19,057 nucleotides of DNA, taken from positions 1-19,057 of the forward strand of contig JAEZQS010000117.1 in the NCBI GenBank assembly GCA_023412995.1, read 5' to 3'. Within the stretch, counting starts at the first letter, position 1, and each line of letters begins with the position of its first letter. Both the position numbers and the translations under genes were made by a program. The notes beneath the pieces were generated by a model. That model was not told the origin of the DNA, did no database searches, and saw only the letters and a program-made list of their open reading frames with translations. Of this stretch, positions 7,035 to 15,657 are shown one piece after another. This DNA comes from Pseudomonadota bacterium (GTDB lineage Bacteria > Pseudomonadota > Gammaproteobacteria > Xanthomonadales > Rhodanobacteraceae).

Positions 7035-8372
7035 CTACTCAAATCCGTTGGCGAAGATGGTGTCGTCGGTGCCGCTGTCGGAGTGGAGGATGTACAGCGG
7101 CCCGTTGCCGTCGGCGACGTAGAGGTTCCCGCTGGCATCCTCGCCGAACGCGTAGGTGTTCATCGATGGCGCGCCGCCGAGGGTCTGGTAGCTCCACGAC
7201 GCGGCGCCCGGGTCCGGGTTGGCGGCGATGTAGATCTCGCCGGTGCAGTAGTCGCTGAAGACGTACTGGCCGCGCAGGGCCTGGATCGGTCCGCGATAGA
7301 CGTAGCCGCCGGTGATGGCGCAGGCGAACGGGCTGCTGCCGTGCGGCAGTTCGATCTTTGGCGGCACGCTGCCGGCCGGGCCGCTGCAGCCTTGTGCATT
7401 GCCCGGATAGGTGTGGAAGCCTTCGCAGGCGTTCCACTGGAAGTTCTGGCCCTCGCTGCCGGCGGGCTGGAAATCGATTTCCTCGTAGCGGTTCTGGCCG
7501 ACGTCGCCGATCAGCATGTCGCCGGTCTCGCGGTCGATGCTGAAGCGGAACGGGTTGCGGAAGCCCCAGTTGAAGATCTCGGCGCACTCGGTGGGATGCA
7601 GCACCGGGTCGGCAAACGGGTTGCCCGGCGGGATCGCGTACGGAGCGGGCGCCCCGAGCGTCGCACCGCACAGGTTCGGTCCGGCGACCGCGGTGGTCGC
7701 GTGGACGTCGAGGCGGATGATCTTGCCGAGGAGGTAATAGGTCGGGCCGGAGCCCGTGATCGAGTGGCAGCTTGCCGGATCGTTGTCGGCCTTCTTGCGT
7801 CCGGTGCACTGCGCGAATCCGTTGGGATCGCCCTGCACGCCGCCGTCGCCCATCGACCAGTTGAGGTAGCCCTGCGAATCGAAGTGGAGGTCGCCGCCAT
7901 TGTGGTTGCCGGCGATGTCGGGCACCCGCAGGATGACCGTGCCATCCGGATTGGCGACATTGGCGCTCGGCGGCGAGACGGTATAGCGCGCCAACACCTG
8001 GTCGGCCGACGCGCCCAGGCGCGGGTCGCTCGAAGGCGCCGTGTAGGTGACGTAAAAGGTGCCGTTGCTGGCGAACGCCGGATCGAAGGCGAGTCCGAGG
8101 ATCCCTTGCTCGCTGCTGCAGCTCGTGCTGATGGTGAGGAAGGGCGTGGCGAGCACCGCGCCGTCCTTGACGATGCGGATGCCGTTGCAGCGTTCGATGA
8201 CGAACACGCGCCCGCTGCCGTCGTCGGGCGCATCCACCGCGATCGGCTGTGCGAACGTGGTGGTGGCATCGGGGAAGCGGACCAGCGTGAGATCGTCCGG
8301 CACGATGCCGGCGAAAACGGGAAACGACAGCGCGGCGAGCGCCAACGCGACGGTGCGGCGAGGGGCGTTCAT
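7035..8372 (-). CDS. Secreted PQQ-dependent sugar dehydrogenase-like protein (GSDH family)
   Basis: A 445-residue exported six-bladed propeller of the glucose/sorbosone dehydrogenase family. It starts with a signal peptide (about 1-21, cleaved near VFA-G). Family marks include EQGILGLAFDPAF (88-100), GNHNGGDLHF with the HNGG whose histidine (H157) is the expected catalytic base, LGKIIRLDV (215-223), NWGFRNPFRFSID (268-280) and IGDVGQN. It is cysteine-rich, fitting disulfides in the periplasm or outside the cell. Relatives oxidise aldose sugars using PQQ and calcium; the substrate here is unknown and some family members are not proven dehydrogenases. The start has a GGAG site (complement of 8381-8384) and no other nearby ATG. 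The protein ends exactly with DTIFANGFE, the tail shared by the three divergent propeller proteins. It is transcribed away from propeller A across 175 nt. Confidence 0.85.
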   Translation of the reverse strand: MNAPRRTVALALAALSFPVFAGIVPDDLTLVRFPDATTTFAQPIAVDAPDDGSGRVFVIERCNGIRIVKDGAVLATPFLTISTSCSSEQGILGLAFDPAFASNGTFYVTYTAPSSDPRLGASADQVLARYTVSPPSANVANPDGTVILRVPDIAGNHNGGDLHFDSQGYLNWSMGDGGVQGDPNGFAQCTGRKKADNDPASCHSITGSGPTYYLLGKIIRLDVHATTAVAGPNLCGATLGAPAPYAIPPGNPFADPVLHPTECAEIFNWGFRNPFRFSIDRETGDMLIGDVGQNRYEEIDFQPAGSEGQNFQWNACEGFHTYPGNAQGCSGPAGSVPPKIELPHGSSPFACAITGGYVYRGPIQALRGQYVFSDYCTGEIYIAANPDPGAASWSYQTLGGAPSMNTYAFGEDASGNLYVADGNGPLYILHSDSGTDDTIFANGFE

Positions 8373-8547
8373 GGCGTGACTCCGGGAGGCCAGGGCCTGT
8401 GGTTCTACCACGGGCGCCCCGACCGCGCACGGCACCGCAAAGTTGGCTTCCCCACACATGCGCTTTTCCTGCCGAACCTGCGGCGTACCATGCGGGCCCC
8501 GGCCGGTGGGCATCGACCCGCCACCGGCGCCATCGCGGAGAACCCGC
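8373..8547. other. Divergent promoter region between the sugar dehydrogenase and propeller A
   Basis: Both genes must be driven from this 175-nt space. For the plus strand, TACCAT near 8487-8492 is the best -10 candidate, but its -35 is weak; no confident pair was found on the minus strand. Ribosome sites are clear on both sides: GGAG for the leftward gene and CGGAG at 8536-8540 for the rightward one. Shared control of the two genes is an inference from the arrangement only. Confidence 0.35.
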
Positions 8548-10959
8548 ATGCGCACGACCGGCCTTTCCCCCTGCCTTGCCCTGTGCGCCAGCTTGGCCGC
8601 GTGGCCTGCCGGTGCCGCCGACTGGCCGCAGTTCGGCCGCGATGCCGCGCACGGCAGCAACAACCCCGACGAGTCGCTGATCTCCGCCGCCAACGTCGCG
8701 CAGATGTCGCGCCGCTACGCCGCGCCGCTGCCGGCGAGCGTGGACAGCGCGCCGGTGTACGCCGGCGCCATCCAGACGCCGACGGGCGTGCGCGACCTGG
8801 TGTTCCTCGCCGCCAGCAACGGCACGCTGCTGGCGCTCGACGCGGCCGACGGCTCGCTGGTGTGGGCCTCGCCGACCAGCGGGCGTGCACCGACGCAGGC
8901 CTCGCCCGCCATCGGTCCCGACCGCGCCTGGATCTACCACTACGGCGTCGACGGCAAGGTGCACAAGCTCGCCATCGGCGACGGCAGCGAAGTGATCGAC
9001 GCCCACTGGCCGCAGCTCGCGACCCTGAAACCCGACGTGGAGAAAGGTGCCGGCGCGCTGGCGATCGGCCGCAGCAACGGCCGCGCGTATCTCTACGCCG
9101 TGAACGCCGGGTACGTGGGCGACTTCGGCGACTACCAGGGCCACCTGACGACGATCGACCTGGCAACGGGAACGCAGACGGTGTTCAACACGCTCTGCAG
9201 CGACGTCGCCATCCACATGATCGAGGACGGCGAGGACGGCGTGACCGGCTGCAGCACGCGCATGAGCGGCGTGTGGGGGCGACCCGGCGCCACCTTCGAC
9301 GCCGCCACCAACCGCGTCTACATCACCACCGGCAACGGCACCTTCAACGCCATCACCGGCGGGCGCAACTGGGGCGACAGCGTGCTGGCGCTGAACCCCG
9401 ATGGCACCGGTGCGGGTGGCGGGCTGCCGCTGGACAGCTACACGCCAAGCAACTACCAGGTGCTCGACGGCACCGATACCGACCTCGGTTCCGCCTCGCT
9501 GTCGATCCTGCAGCCGCCACCCGGCAGCAGCGTGCAGCACCTCGGGTTGCAGACCGGCAAGGACGCCATGCTGCGCCTGATCGATCTCGACGACATGAGC
9601 GGCACCGGCGCGCCCGCTGGCGTCGGTGGCGAGATCGAGGTGATCAGCGTGCCGATCCGCGAGGACTGGATGACCACTCAGCCCGCGATCTGGGTGGACG
9701 TGCACGGCGACGGCGCCACCTGGGTGTTCATGGCGAACGGGCGCGGCATCTCGGGCCTGCGCCTGACCCTCACCGCGCAAGGTCTGCCGCACCTGCAACC
9801 GACGTGGCAGAAGACGACGGGCGGCACCTCCGCCATCATCGCCAACGACGTGGTGTTCCACTCGGCGCCGTGCAGCGGCGGCGCCTGCCTCATGGCGCGC
9901 GACCCGCACGACGGCACGCTGCTTTGGACCTCCACGCCGGTAGGCAACCTGCACTGGCAAAGTCCGATCGTCGCCGGCGGCGCGCTCTACATCGCCTCCG
10001 GCACCACGTTGTACCGGTTCGGTCCGGGCGATGCGCCGACGTGGACGGTGACGCCCCTGGCCGGCGCCCACGGCAGCCTCGCACCGTCGACGCCGCAGGC
10101 CGTCGCCGAAGGCGACACCGTCAGTTTCACCGTGGCCGCCGAACCGCACTACCGCATCGACACGGTCACGGGCTGCGGCGGCACGCTCGATGACAGCGTC
10201 TACACCACCGCGCCCGTGCTGGCCGACTGCACCGTCGAGGCCACGTTCGCCCTGCTGCAGCACACTGTCACCCCGCTTGCCGGCGACGGCGGGCAGCTGG
10301 AGCCTCCGACGCCGCAGGTGGTGACGGACGGCGCCACCACCAGCTTCTCCGTCGTCGCTGCCGGGGGATTCGGCATCGACGCGGTGACCGGCTGCGGTGG
10401 CACGCTCGAGGGCACCACCTACACCACCGGCCCCGTGCTGGCCGACTGCACCGTGCAGGCGACGTTCGCGCCACTGGCGCATGTCGTCACGCCGCTGGCA
10501 GGCGAACACGGGAACCTCGACCCGGCGACGCCGCAGCAGGTGCCGGAAGGGGAAACCGCCGTGTTCACCGTCCAGGCGGATCCGCACTACCGCATCGACG
10601 CGGTGGAAGGCTGCGGCGGCAGCCTCGCGGGCGATGCCTACACGACGGCCCCGGTGTTCGCCGACTGCACCGTCCAGGCGCGCTTCGCCCCCCTCGTCCA
10701 CGTCGTAACGCCCGAGGTGCATGGTCCGGGCCTGCTGCTGCCGGCCCTGCCGCAGGACGTGGTGGATGGGACGCGCATCGCCTTCACCGTGCTGCCGCTG
10801 CCCCTCTTCGTGCTGGCCTCCATCGAGGGCTGCGGCGGCACCCTGGACGGGAGCGTGTACACCACCGCGCCCATCGGCGCGGATTGCACCGTGCGCGCCG
10901 TTTTCGCCGCCGATGCGGACCCGGTGTTCGGCGACGGCTTCGACGCCCCGCCCGGCTGA
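8548..10959 (+). CDS. Secreted PQQ-type beta-propeller with four InlB-like repeats (propeller A)
   Basis: An 803-residue exported protein. Signal peptide about 1-23 (cleavage near AGA-ADW). Residues 25-500 form a PQQ-like propeller: conserved start ADWPQFGRDAAH, a tryptophan-docking type motif ALDAADGSLVW (96-106), a second one ARDPHDGTLLW near 455, and cysteines C217/C235 bracketing an acidic loop. Residues 501-787 are four tandem repeats of 73 residues, each with GCGG and, about 18 residues later, ADC, likely a disulfide. They resemble the divergent InlB B-repeat domain of surface proteins. The C-terminus DPVFGDGFDAPPG carries the shared tail. The ATG at 8548 is preceded by CGGAG (7-nt spacing); the open frame upstream of it lacks signal-peptide features. 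No cytochrome motif was seen, so PQQ binding and enzyme activity are unproven. First of a tandem paralogue set. Confidence 0.85.
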   Translation: MRTTGLSPCLALCASLAAWPAGAADWPQFGRDAAHGSNNPDESLISAANVAQMSRRYAAPLPASVDSAPVYAGAIQTPTGVRDLVFLAASNGTLLALDAADGSLVWASPTSGRAPTQASPAIGPDRAWIYHYGVDGKVHKLAIGDGSEVIDAHWPQLATLKPDVEKGAGALAIGRSNGRAYLYAVNAGYVGDFGDYQGHLTTIDLATGTQTVFNTLCSDVAIHMIEDGEDGVTGCSTRMSGVWGRPGATFDAATNRVYITTGNGTFNAITGGRNWGDSVLALNPDGTGAGGGLPLDSYTPSNYQVLDGTDTDLGSASLSILQPPPGSSVQHLGLQTGKDAMLRLIDLDDMSGTGAPAGVGGEIEVISVPIREDWMTTQPAIWVDVHGDGATWVFMANGRGISGLRLTLTAQGLPHLQPTWQKTTGGTSAIIANDVVFHSAPCSGGACLMARDPHDGTLLWTSTPVGNLHWQSPIVAGGALYIASGTTLYRFGPGDAPTWTVTPLAGAHGSLAPSTPQAVAEGDTVSFTVAAEPHYRIDTVTGCGGTLDDSVYTTAPVLADCTVEATFALLQHTVTPLAGDGGQLEPPTPQVVTDGATTSFSVVAAGGFGIDAVTGCGGTLEGTTYTTGPVLADCTVQATFAPLAHVVTPLAGEHGNLDPATPQQVPEGETAVFTVQADPHYRIDAVEGCGGSLAGDAYTTAPVFADCTVQARFAPLVHVVTPEVHGPGLLLPALPQDVVDGTRIAFTVLPLPLFVLASIEGCGGTLDGSVYTTAPIGADCTVRAVFAADADPVFGDGFDAPPG
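10048..10911 (+). repeat. Four in-frame 219-nt repeats encoding cysteine-paired InlB-like domains
   Basis: Repeat starts (codon for V in VTP) are at 10048, 10267, 10486 and 10705, so the period is exactly 219 nt (73 residues) with no length drift. Each unit reads VTP, a glycine-rich turn, P-x-x-P-Q-x-V-x-x-G, a strand-rich middle, GCGG, YTT, and ADCTV ending in aromatic-alanine. Sequence divergence is moderate, so these are old repeats under length constraint, not a recent slippage array. The fourth is the most divergent. Confidence 0.9.
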
Positions 10960-10975
10960 GCCCGCCGCGGCGCAG

Positions 10976-11004
10976 TTGCCGCGCCGGCCCCGGCGGCCCA
11001 TCAT
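10976..11004 (+). promoter_or_regulatory. Candidate promoter for propeller B
   Basis: TTGCCG (10976-10981) and CATCAT (10999-11004) are separated by 17 nt, each matching 4 of 6 consensus bases. The start point would be about 20 nt before the ATG at 11032. It overlaps a small GC stem-loop (10966-10983) after gene A. A and B are only 72 nt apart, so read-through from A is also possible. Confidence 0.35.
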
Positions 11005-11031
11005 CGCCGTCCCTGCCCGCTGGAGAAGCCG

Positions 11032-13248
11032 ATGCGCGTCAAGACCCTGGTGCTCGCCACTGCGTCACTGGTTGCCCTGGCCGGCGGCGCCTCCGCCGGT
11101 GCCGCGGACTGGCTGCAATGGGGTTACGACGCCGCGCACACCGGCAACAACCCCGACGAGCACCAGGTGAGTGCGGCGAACGTGGCGCAGATGACGCTGC
11201 GCTACCAGCACGCACTGGCCGCCAGCGTCGACAGCGCGCCGGTGTATCGCAGCAACGTGGCGACGCCCGACGGCGAGCGCGACCTGCTGTTTGCCCTCGG
11301 CGAGAACGGCCGTTTGATGGCGATTGACGCCGCAACCGGCGCGGAAGTCTGGTTCGCGAACCTCGGCGGCACCTCGCCCACCGAATCCTCGCCCGCGATC
11401 GATCCGTTCGGCGACTACGTCTATTCCTACGGGCTCGACGGCAAGGTGCATCGCTTCGCGATCGGCACCGGCGTCGAGGACACCAGCGGCGGCTGGCCGC
11501 AGGTGGCGACGGTCAAGCCGAATGTCGAGAAGGGTGCCTCGGCGCTCTCCTTCGCCACCGTCGGACACACCACCTATCTTTATATGGTCAACGACGGCTA
11601 CATCGGCGATGGCGGCGACTACCAGGGCCACCTCACCGCCATCGACCTGACCACCGGCACGCAGACCGTGTTCAACACGCTCTGCAGCGACATCACCTCC
11701 CACATGATCCAGAACGGCACGCCCGGCATCAACGATTGCGGCGAGCGCCAGAGTGGTATCTGGGGACGGCCCGGCGCCACCTACGACCCGGGCACCAACC
11801 GCGTCTACATCACCACCGGCAATGGCCTCTTCGATGCGCACCTGGGCGGGCTCAACTGGGGCGACAGCGTGCTGGCCCTGAACCCCGACGGCACCGGCGC
11901 CGGCGCCGGCCTGCCGCTGGACAGCTACACGCCGACGAACTACGCCCAGCTCGACGGGCAGGACATCGACCTGGGTTCCGCCTCCCTGCTGCCATTGAAG
12001 CCGCCGGCAGGAAGCGCGGTGGCGCACCTCGGCGTGCAGACCGGCAAGGATTCCAAGCTGCACCTGCTGGATCTCGATCGCATGGGCGGCACGGGTTTGC
12101 CGGGGGAAGTCGGCGGCGCGATCGAGGTGATCGACGTGCCGATCAGCCAGTTCTGGATGAAGACGCAGCCGGTGACCTGGGTGGACGAGGCGGGTGACGG
12201 CGCCACGTGGGTCTATCTCGCCAACGGCAGCGGCATCTCCGGCCTCAAGCTCGGGCTCGACGGCGACGACGTCCCCTTCCTGCTGCCGACCTGGCAGAAG
12301 AGCACGAATGGCACCTCCGCCATCATTGCCAACGGCGTCGTCTACCATGCCGGCTCGTGCGGCGGCACCTGCCTGATCGCGCGCAACCCGCACACCGGCG
12401 ACGTGCTCTGGACTTCGCCGCCCATCGGCAGCGTGAAGTGGGGCAGCCCGATCCTGGTCGACGGCACGCTCTACTTCACCGATCGCAGCGCCAAGGTGTG
12501 GGCGTTCGGCCTTCCCGATGCACCGATCACGCATCGCGTGCTGCCCGCGAGCGGCGCCCATGGCGCGATGTCGCCGGCATGGCCGCAGGATGTGGTGGAA
12601 GGGGCGCAGCAGAGCTTTTCGTTCCGTCCCGAGCCCGGTTACCGCCTGGCATCGGCGAGCGGCTGCGGTGGCACCCTCGAGGGCGGCGTGTTCACGACGG
12701 GCCCGGTGCACTCGGACTGCACCGTGACGGCGGCCTTCGAGCTGGCCACTTATACCGTGACGCCGACGTCCAGCGCCGGCGGCAGCATCGCCCCCGACGC
12801 GCCGCAGACGGTCCCCGAAGGGGACAGCATCGCCTTCACCCTGACCCCCGGCGCCGGACACGTGCTGGCCGACGTCACCGGCTGCGGTGGCACGCTCGAT
12901 GGCGACACCTACACCACTGCACCCGTAACCGCCGACTGCACCGTCAGCGCGACGTTCGAGGCCGCGGTGTTCACCGTCACGCCGACCGCCGGCCCCGGCG
13001 GCAGCATCGACCCGGACACGCCGCAGGACGTGGCGGGCGGCAGCACGACCAGCTTCACGCTGCACCCGGACACGGGCCATGTCATCGCTTCCGTCACCGG
13101 CTGCGGCGGCAGCCTCGATGGCGACATCTACACCACCGCGCCGGTCGAAGCCGACTGCACGGTCTCGGCCAGCTTCGCGCTCGATCCGGACGACACGGTT
13201 TTCGCGGACGGCTTCGAGGCAGCTGGCATGGGAAATGGGGCGCATTGA
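11032..13248 (+). CDS. Secreted PQQ-type beta-propeller with three InlB-like repeats (propeller B)
   Basis: A 738-residue paralogue of propeller A. Signal peptide about 1-24 (ending ASAGA before ADWLQWG). The propeller spans about 25-502 with AIDAATGAEVW docking motif, the C218-centred cysteine loop (NTLCSD to NDC), RPGATYDPGTNRVYITTGNG and ARNPHTGDVLW. Residues 503-716 hold three 73-residue cysteine-paired repeats, one fewer than A. The shared tail DDTVFADGFE is followed by nine extra residues (AAGMGNGAH). The ATG has a GGAGA site 5 nt upstream (11022-11026). High similarity to A in both DNA and protein shows tandem duplication. Expected outside the inner membrane; enzymatic versus structural role is unknown. 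Confidence 0.85.
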   Translation: MRVKTLVLATASLVALAGGASAGAADWLQWGYDAAHTGNNPDEHQVSAANVAQMTLRYQHALAASVDSAPVYRSNVATPDGERDLLFALGENGRLMAIDAATGAEVWFANLGGTSPTESSPAIDPFGDYVYSYGLDGKVHRFAIGTGVEDTSGGWPQVATVKPNVEKGASALSFATVGHTTYLYMVNDGYIGDGGDYQGHLTAIDLTTGTQTVFNTLCSDITSHMIQNGTPGINDCGERQSGIWGRPGATYDPGTNRVYITTGNGLFDAHLGGLNWGDSVLALNPDGTGAGAGLPLDSYTPTNYAQLDGQDIDLGSASLLPLKPPAGSAVAHLGVQTGKDSKLHLLDLDRMGGTGLPGEVGGAIEVIDVPISQFWMKTQPVTWVDEAGDGATWVYLANGSGISGLKLGLDGDDVPFLLPTWQKSTNGTSAIIANGVVYHAGSCGGTCLIARNPHTGDVLWTSPPIGSVKWGSPILVDGTLYFTDRSAKVWAFGLPDAPITHRVLPASGAHGAMSPAWPQDVVEGAQQSFSFRPEPGYRLASASGCGGTLEGGVFTTGPVHSDCTVTAAFELATYTVTPTSSAGGSIAPDAPQTVPEGDSIAFTLTPGAGHVLADVTGCGGTLDGDTYTTAPVTADCTVSATFEAAVFTVTPTAGPGGSIDPDTPQDVAGGSTTSFTLHPDTGHVIASVTGCGGSLDGDIYTTAPVEADCTVSASFALDPDDTVFADGFEAAGMGNGAH
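12538..13179 (+). repeat. Three in-frame 219-nt repeats encoding cysteine-paired InlB-like domains
   Basis: Repeat starts are at 12538, 12757 and 12976, the same exact 219-nt period as in gene A. Each has GCGG plus a DC pair (the first reads SDC instead of ADC). The second and third are closer to each other than to the first, hinting at a duplication within gene B. Unit number thus differs between paralogues (4, 3, 0) while unit length does not. Confidence 0.9.
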
Positions 13249-13276
13249 CCTGCGCCGATCTGCCGGCGGGGGGCGT

Positions 13277-13314
13277 GGCCCCGGTTGGGGCCCGCGCCCG
13301 GCCATGCCGGGTTT
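13277..13314 (+). terminator. Possible terminator hairpins after propeller B
   Basis: Two GC stems follow the stop codon: GGCCCC-GGTT-GGGGCC (13277-13292) and CCCGGC-CAT-GCCGGG (13297-13311), the second followed by only three Ts. This could be a weak intrinsic terminator separating B from C. Confidence 0.35.
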
Positions 13315-13339
13315 CCCGAGGATGCATCGTGGATTGGCG

Positions 13340-13364
13340 GTCGCGCACAGGGTGCGCTCCTGCA
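13340..13364 (-). repeat. Solitary REP half-copy (same family as the 6738 array)
   Basis: On the minus strand this reads TGCAGGAGCGCACCCTGTG followed by CGCGAC, matching the left arm of the units at 6738-6995. It lies alone in the 175-nt gap between propellers B and C. Confidence 0.8.
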
Positions 13365-13423
13365 GGGATGGCAGGTGACATGAGTTTGGCGATCGACACG
13401 CAGGAAACCATGGAGAAGCACGC

Positions 13424-15019
13424 ATGACCCCCAGGATCCTCCGGCACGCAATCACCGCAGCGATGCTGTGCATTGCCCCTGCCGCGGCCGCCACGGACTG
13501 GCCGCAGTTCGGCTTCGACGCCGCGCACAGCGGGCACAACCCGCTGGAAACCACGATCACCCCGGCCAACGTCGCCACGCTCGTGCCGGCGTGGTCGGGG
13601 CCGGTGACGCTGCCCGCCATCGTCGACAGCGCGCCGGTGTACGCCAGCGCCATCGAGACGCCCACGGGCACGCGCGACCTGCTGTTCGCGTTCGGCACCG
13701 AAGGCATCGAGGACGGCTTCGCCAACGTGGGCGTCGTGTTCGCGATCGATGCCGCCACCGGCGAACTCGTGTGGTCGTCCGATCCCATCGAAGGCACCCA
13801 CCACGCCTCCGCCTCGCCCGCCATCGATCCCAACCGCCAGTACGTCTACAGCTACGGCCTCGACGGCTTCGCGCACAAGTACCGCATCGGCGATGGCGTG
13901 GAGATCACCGTCGGCGGCTGGCCGCAGGTGATCACGCTGAAACCCTCGGTGGAGAAGTCCGCCGGCAGCCTCACCATTGCCCGCTCCGCCGGCCACGACT
14001 ACCTGCTGGTGGTCACCAACGGCTTCGACGGCGATCCCGGCGACTACCAGGGCCACGTCGTCTCCATCGACCTCGCCAGCGGCGCGCAGAACGTCTTCAA
14101 CGTGATGTGCAGCGACCTCACCATCCACTTCGTGCTGGAAGGCATCCCCGGCGTCAACGACTGCAACCTCGGCGGCACCTCCGGGTACGGCGCAGGGCAG
14201 CAGGGCGGCATCTGGGGTCGCGGTGGCGCCACCTACGACGCCGCCACCGACCGCATCTACATCACCAGCGGCAACGGCGACTTCACCGCCAACGGCCTCG
14301 GCTTCGAGTGGGGCGACAGCGTGCTCGCGCTGGCGCCCGACGGCACCGGCAACGGCATCGGCATGCCGTGGGACAGCTACACGCCGGAGAACTACGACGA
14401 GCTCTACCAGCAGGACATGGACTTCGGCTCGGTGTCGCTCGCCGTCATTCCCGCACCCGCGGGCAACGCCATCCCGCACCTCGGCCTGCAGGGCGGCAAG
14501 GATGGCATGCTGCGCCTGCTCAACCTCGATGACATGAGCGGCGCCGGCGCCCCCGCGCACGTCGGCGGCGAACTGCAGCTCGTCGAATCCCCGCAGGGCG
14601 GCGCCTTCAGCTACATGAAAGAGCAGCCCGCCGTGTGGGTGGACCCCAACGGCACCACCTGGATCTTCGTCGCCAACTTCAAGGGCCTCTCCGCCCTCAC
14701 CGTGACCCTCGACGGCGACAACCTGCCCCTGCTCCACACCGAATGGTGGCTGCCCAACACCTCCAAGTCCCCGATCGTCGCCAACGGCCTCGTCTTCACC
14801 GCCGACGGGCAATGCCACTCCGACACCTGCAACCTCGTCGCCCGCGACGCGCGCACCGGCGCGCTGCTGTGGTCCTCGCCCTTCCTCGACGAGCTGCACT
14901 GGCAGAGTCCCATCCTGGTGGACGGCGCGCTCTACATCACCGACAGCAACGGGCTGATGTGGAAGTTCGGGCTGCCGGACAACGATGCGATCTTCGGGGA
15001 TGGGTTCGAGGGCGGCTGA
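13424..15019 (+). CDS. Secreted PQQ-type beta-propeller without C-terminal repeats (propeller C)
   Basis: A 531-residue paralogue of A and B that consists of the propeller alone. Signal peptide about 1-23 (cleavage near AAA-ATDW). Conserved features are DWPQFGFDAAHSGHNP, AIDAATGELVW, the CSDLTIH to VNDC cysteine loop, YSYGLDGFAHKY and ARDARTGALLW. It has short insertions relative to A and B, such as GTEGIEDGFANVG and GGTSGYGAGQQG. Where A and B continue into repeats, C goes directly to the tail DNDAIFGDGFEGG, so the tail attaches either to a propeller or to a repeat array. The ATG has GGAGA at 13412-13416. A REP palindrome follows 25 nt after the stop. Confidence 0.85.
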   Translation: MTPRILRHAITAAMLCIAPAAAATDWPQFGFDAAHSGHNPLETTITPANVATLVPAWSGPVTLPAIVDSAPVYASAIETPTGTRDLLFAFGTEGIEDGFANVGVVFAIDAATGELVWSSDPIEGTHHASASPAIDPNRQYVYSYGLDGFAHKYRIGDGVEITVGGWPQVITLKPSVEKSAGSLTIARSAGHDYLLVVTNGFDGDPGDYQGHVVSIDLASGAQNVFNVMCSDLTIHFVLEGIPGVNDCNLGGTSGYGAGQQGGIWGRGGATYDAATDRIYITSGNGDFTANGLGFEWGDSVLALAPDGTGNGIGMPWDSYTPENYDELYQQDMDFGSVSLAVIPAPAGNAIPHLGLQGGKDGMLRLLNLDDMSGAGAPAHVGGELQLVESPQGGAFSYMKEQPAVWVDPNGTTWIFVANFKGLSALTVTLDGDNLPLLHTEWWLPNTSKSPIVANGLVFTADGQCHSDTCNLVARDARTGALLWSSPFLDELHWQSPILVDGALYITDSNGLMWKFGLPDNDAIFGDGFEGG

Positions 15020-15043
15020 CCTCTGGCGGACGTCGCAACCGTC

Positions 15044-15076
15044 GTAGGCCGGACGCGCGCAGCGCGGCCGGCACGC
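15044..15076. repeat. REP palindrome, GTAGGCCGGACGCG family, copy 1
   Basis: GTAGGCCGGACGCGCGCAGC followed by GCGGCCGGCACGC; the GCCGG and CCGGC arms fold into a GC hairpin. It sits 25 nt after the propeller C stop and before the convergent toxin gene, a typical REP position. Confidence 0.85.
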
Positions 15077-15106
15077 GACACACCGGCGCGCGAGCGGTAC
15101 CCGTCG

Positions 15107-15409
15107 CTACTTGCGTATGAGCCGCTCCTTGCGCAACAGCCGCTCCGTACGCATGACGTGCAGGACGAAGACCCGCTGCCCATCGTAGCGGTAGAAGATT
15201 CGGCACGGCGGTTCCACGAGGTGCCTGTAACGAGACCGCCCAAGCTCGGGAACCCGGCTTCCGCTCTCCGGATGCTCAGCCAGTTGCGCCACGTGATCCA
15301 CGACGCGGCGCACCAGCTCCGAAGCGGCAACAGGATTTTCCAGAGCGATGTAGTCGGCCATCGCCTCGAGATCGGCGATCGCAGGCTCGGTCCAGTTTAT
15401 TTCAACCAT
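15107..15409 (-). CDS. RelE/ParE-family toxin of a type II toxin-antitoxin module
   Basis: A 100-residue basic protein with the ParE/RelE fold pattern: INWTEPAIADLEAMADYIA at the N-terminus (W6 and the DL-x(5)-YI helix), AA-x-E-L-V-RR, then PESGSRVPEL, and the C-terminal strands PCRIFYRYDGQRVFVLHVMR. Relatives either cleave mRNA on the ribosome (RelE) or poison gyrase (ParE); the sequence is closer to the ParE side by eye, but I would not fix the target. Its ATG overlaps the antitoxin stop by 13 nt, so it is translated by coupling, antitoxin first, the usual order. The frame is intact. Confidence 0.88.
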   Translation of the reverse strand: MVEINWTEPAIADLEAMADYIALENPVAASELVRRVVDHVAQLAEHPESGSRVPELGRSRYRHLVEPPCRIFYRYDGQRVFVLHVMRTERLLRKERLIRK

Positions 15410-15654
15410 CGGGCAAGGCGGACCCTCGCTTGGGCATGGGACGCGACGCGCCCCTCGGCCACCGCGAGCTCACCGCGTGCGATGCCCTCCAGCACGCCCA
15501 TGCGCTGCTGCATAAGCTCGAAGCTCTCCACGTCCACAAGATACGCACTCGGCAGTCCGTGCTGGGTGATGAGGATGGGTTCCCGGGACTGCTCGACATC
15601 CGAGAGCAGTTCAGTGGCCTGCCGCTTGAGCGTGGTGACGAGTTCGGTGCGCAT
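15397..15654 (-). CDS. Phd/YefM-family antitoxin
   Basis: An 85-residue protein with the Phd/YefM N-terminal DNA-binding pattern (MRTELVTTLKRQATELLSD, then EPILITQHGLPSAYLVDVESFELM) and a C-terminal tail expected to wrap the toxin. It should neutralise the ParE/RelE-like toxin and repress the operon by binding the palindrome just upstream. It is the first gene of the pair and overlaps the toxin by 13 nt. No Shine-Dalgarno is present because the -10 box lies 6 nt from the ATG, so the message may be leaderless. Confidence 0.88.
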   Translation of the reverse strand: MRTELVTTLKRQATELLSDVEQSREPILITQHGLPSAYLVDVESFELMQQRMGVLEGIARGELAVAEGRVASHAQARVRLARWLK

Positions 15655-15657
15655 GGT

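Noticed and set aside
7039..11004. A 1,321-codon open frame on the minus strand across the dehydrogenase and propeller A
   Set aside because: It is a shadow of GC-rich coding DNA: composition is Arg/Gly/Ala/His-rich, there is no domain, and it overlaps well-supported genes with signal peptides and conserved motifs.
11065..13833. A 922-codon minus-strand open frame opposite propellers B and C
   Set aside because: Same antisense artefact; it crosses an intergenic REP and has no recognisable motif.
8548..15019. Calling the propellers BamB or alcohol dehydrogenases
   Set aside because: They have PQQ-like docking motifs but no lipobox cysteine for BamB and no cytochrome or clear quinoprotein active-site pattern, so only the fold is claimed.
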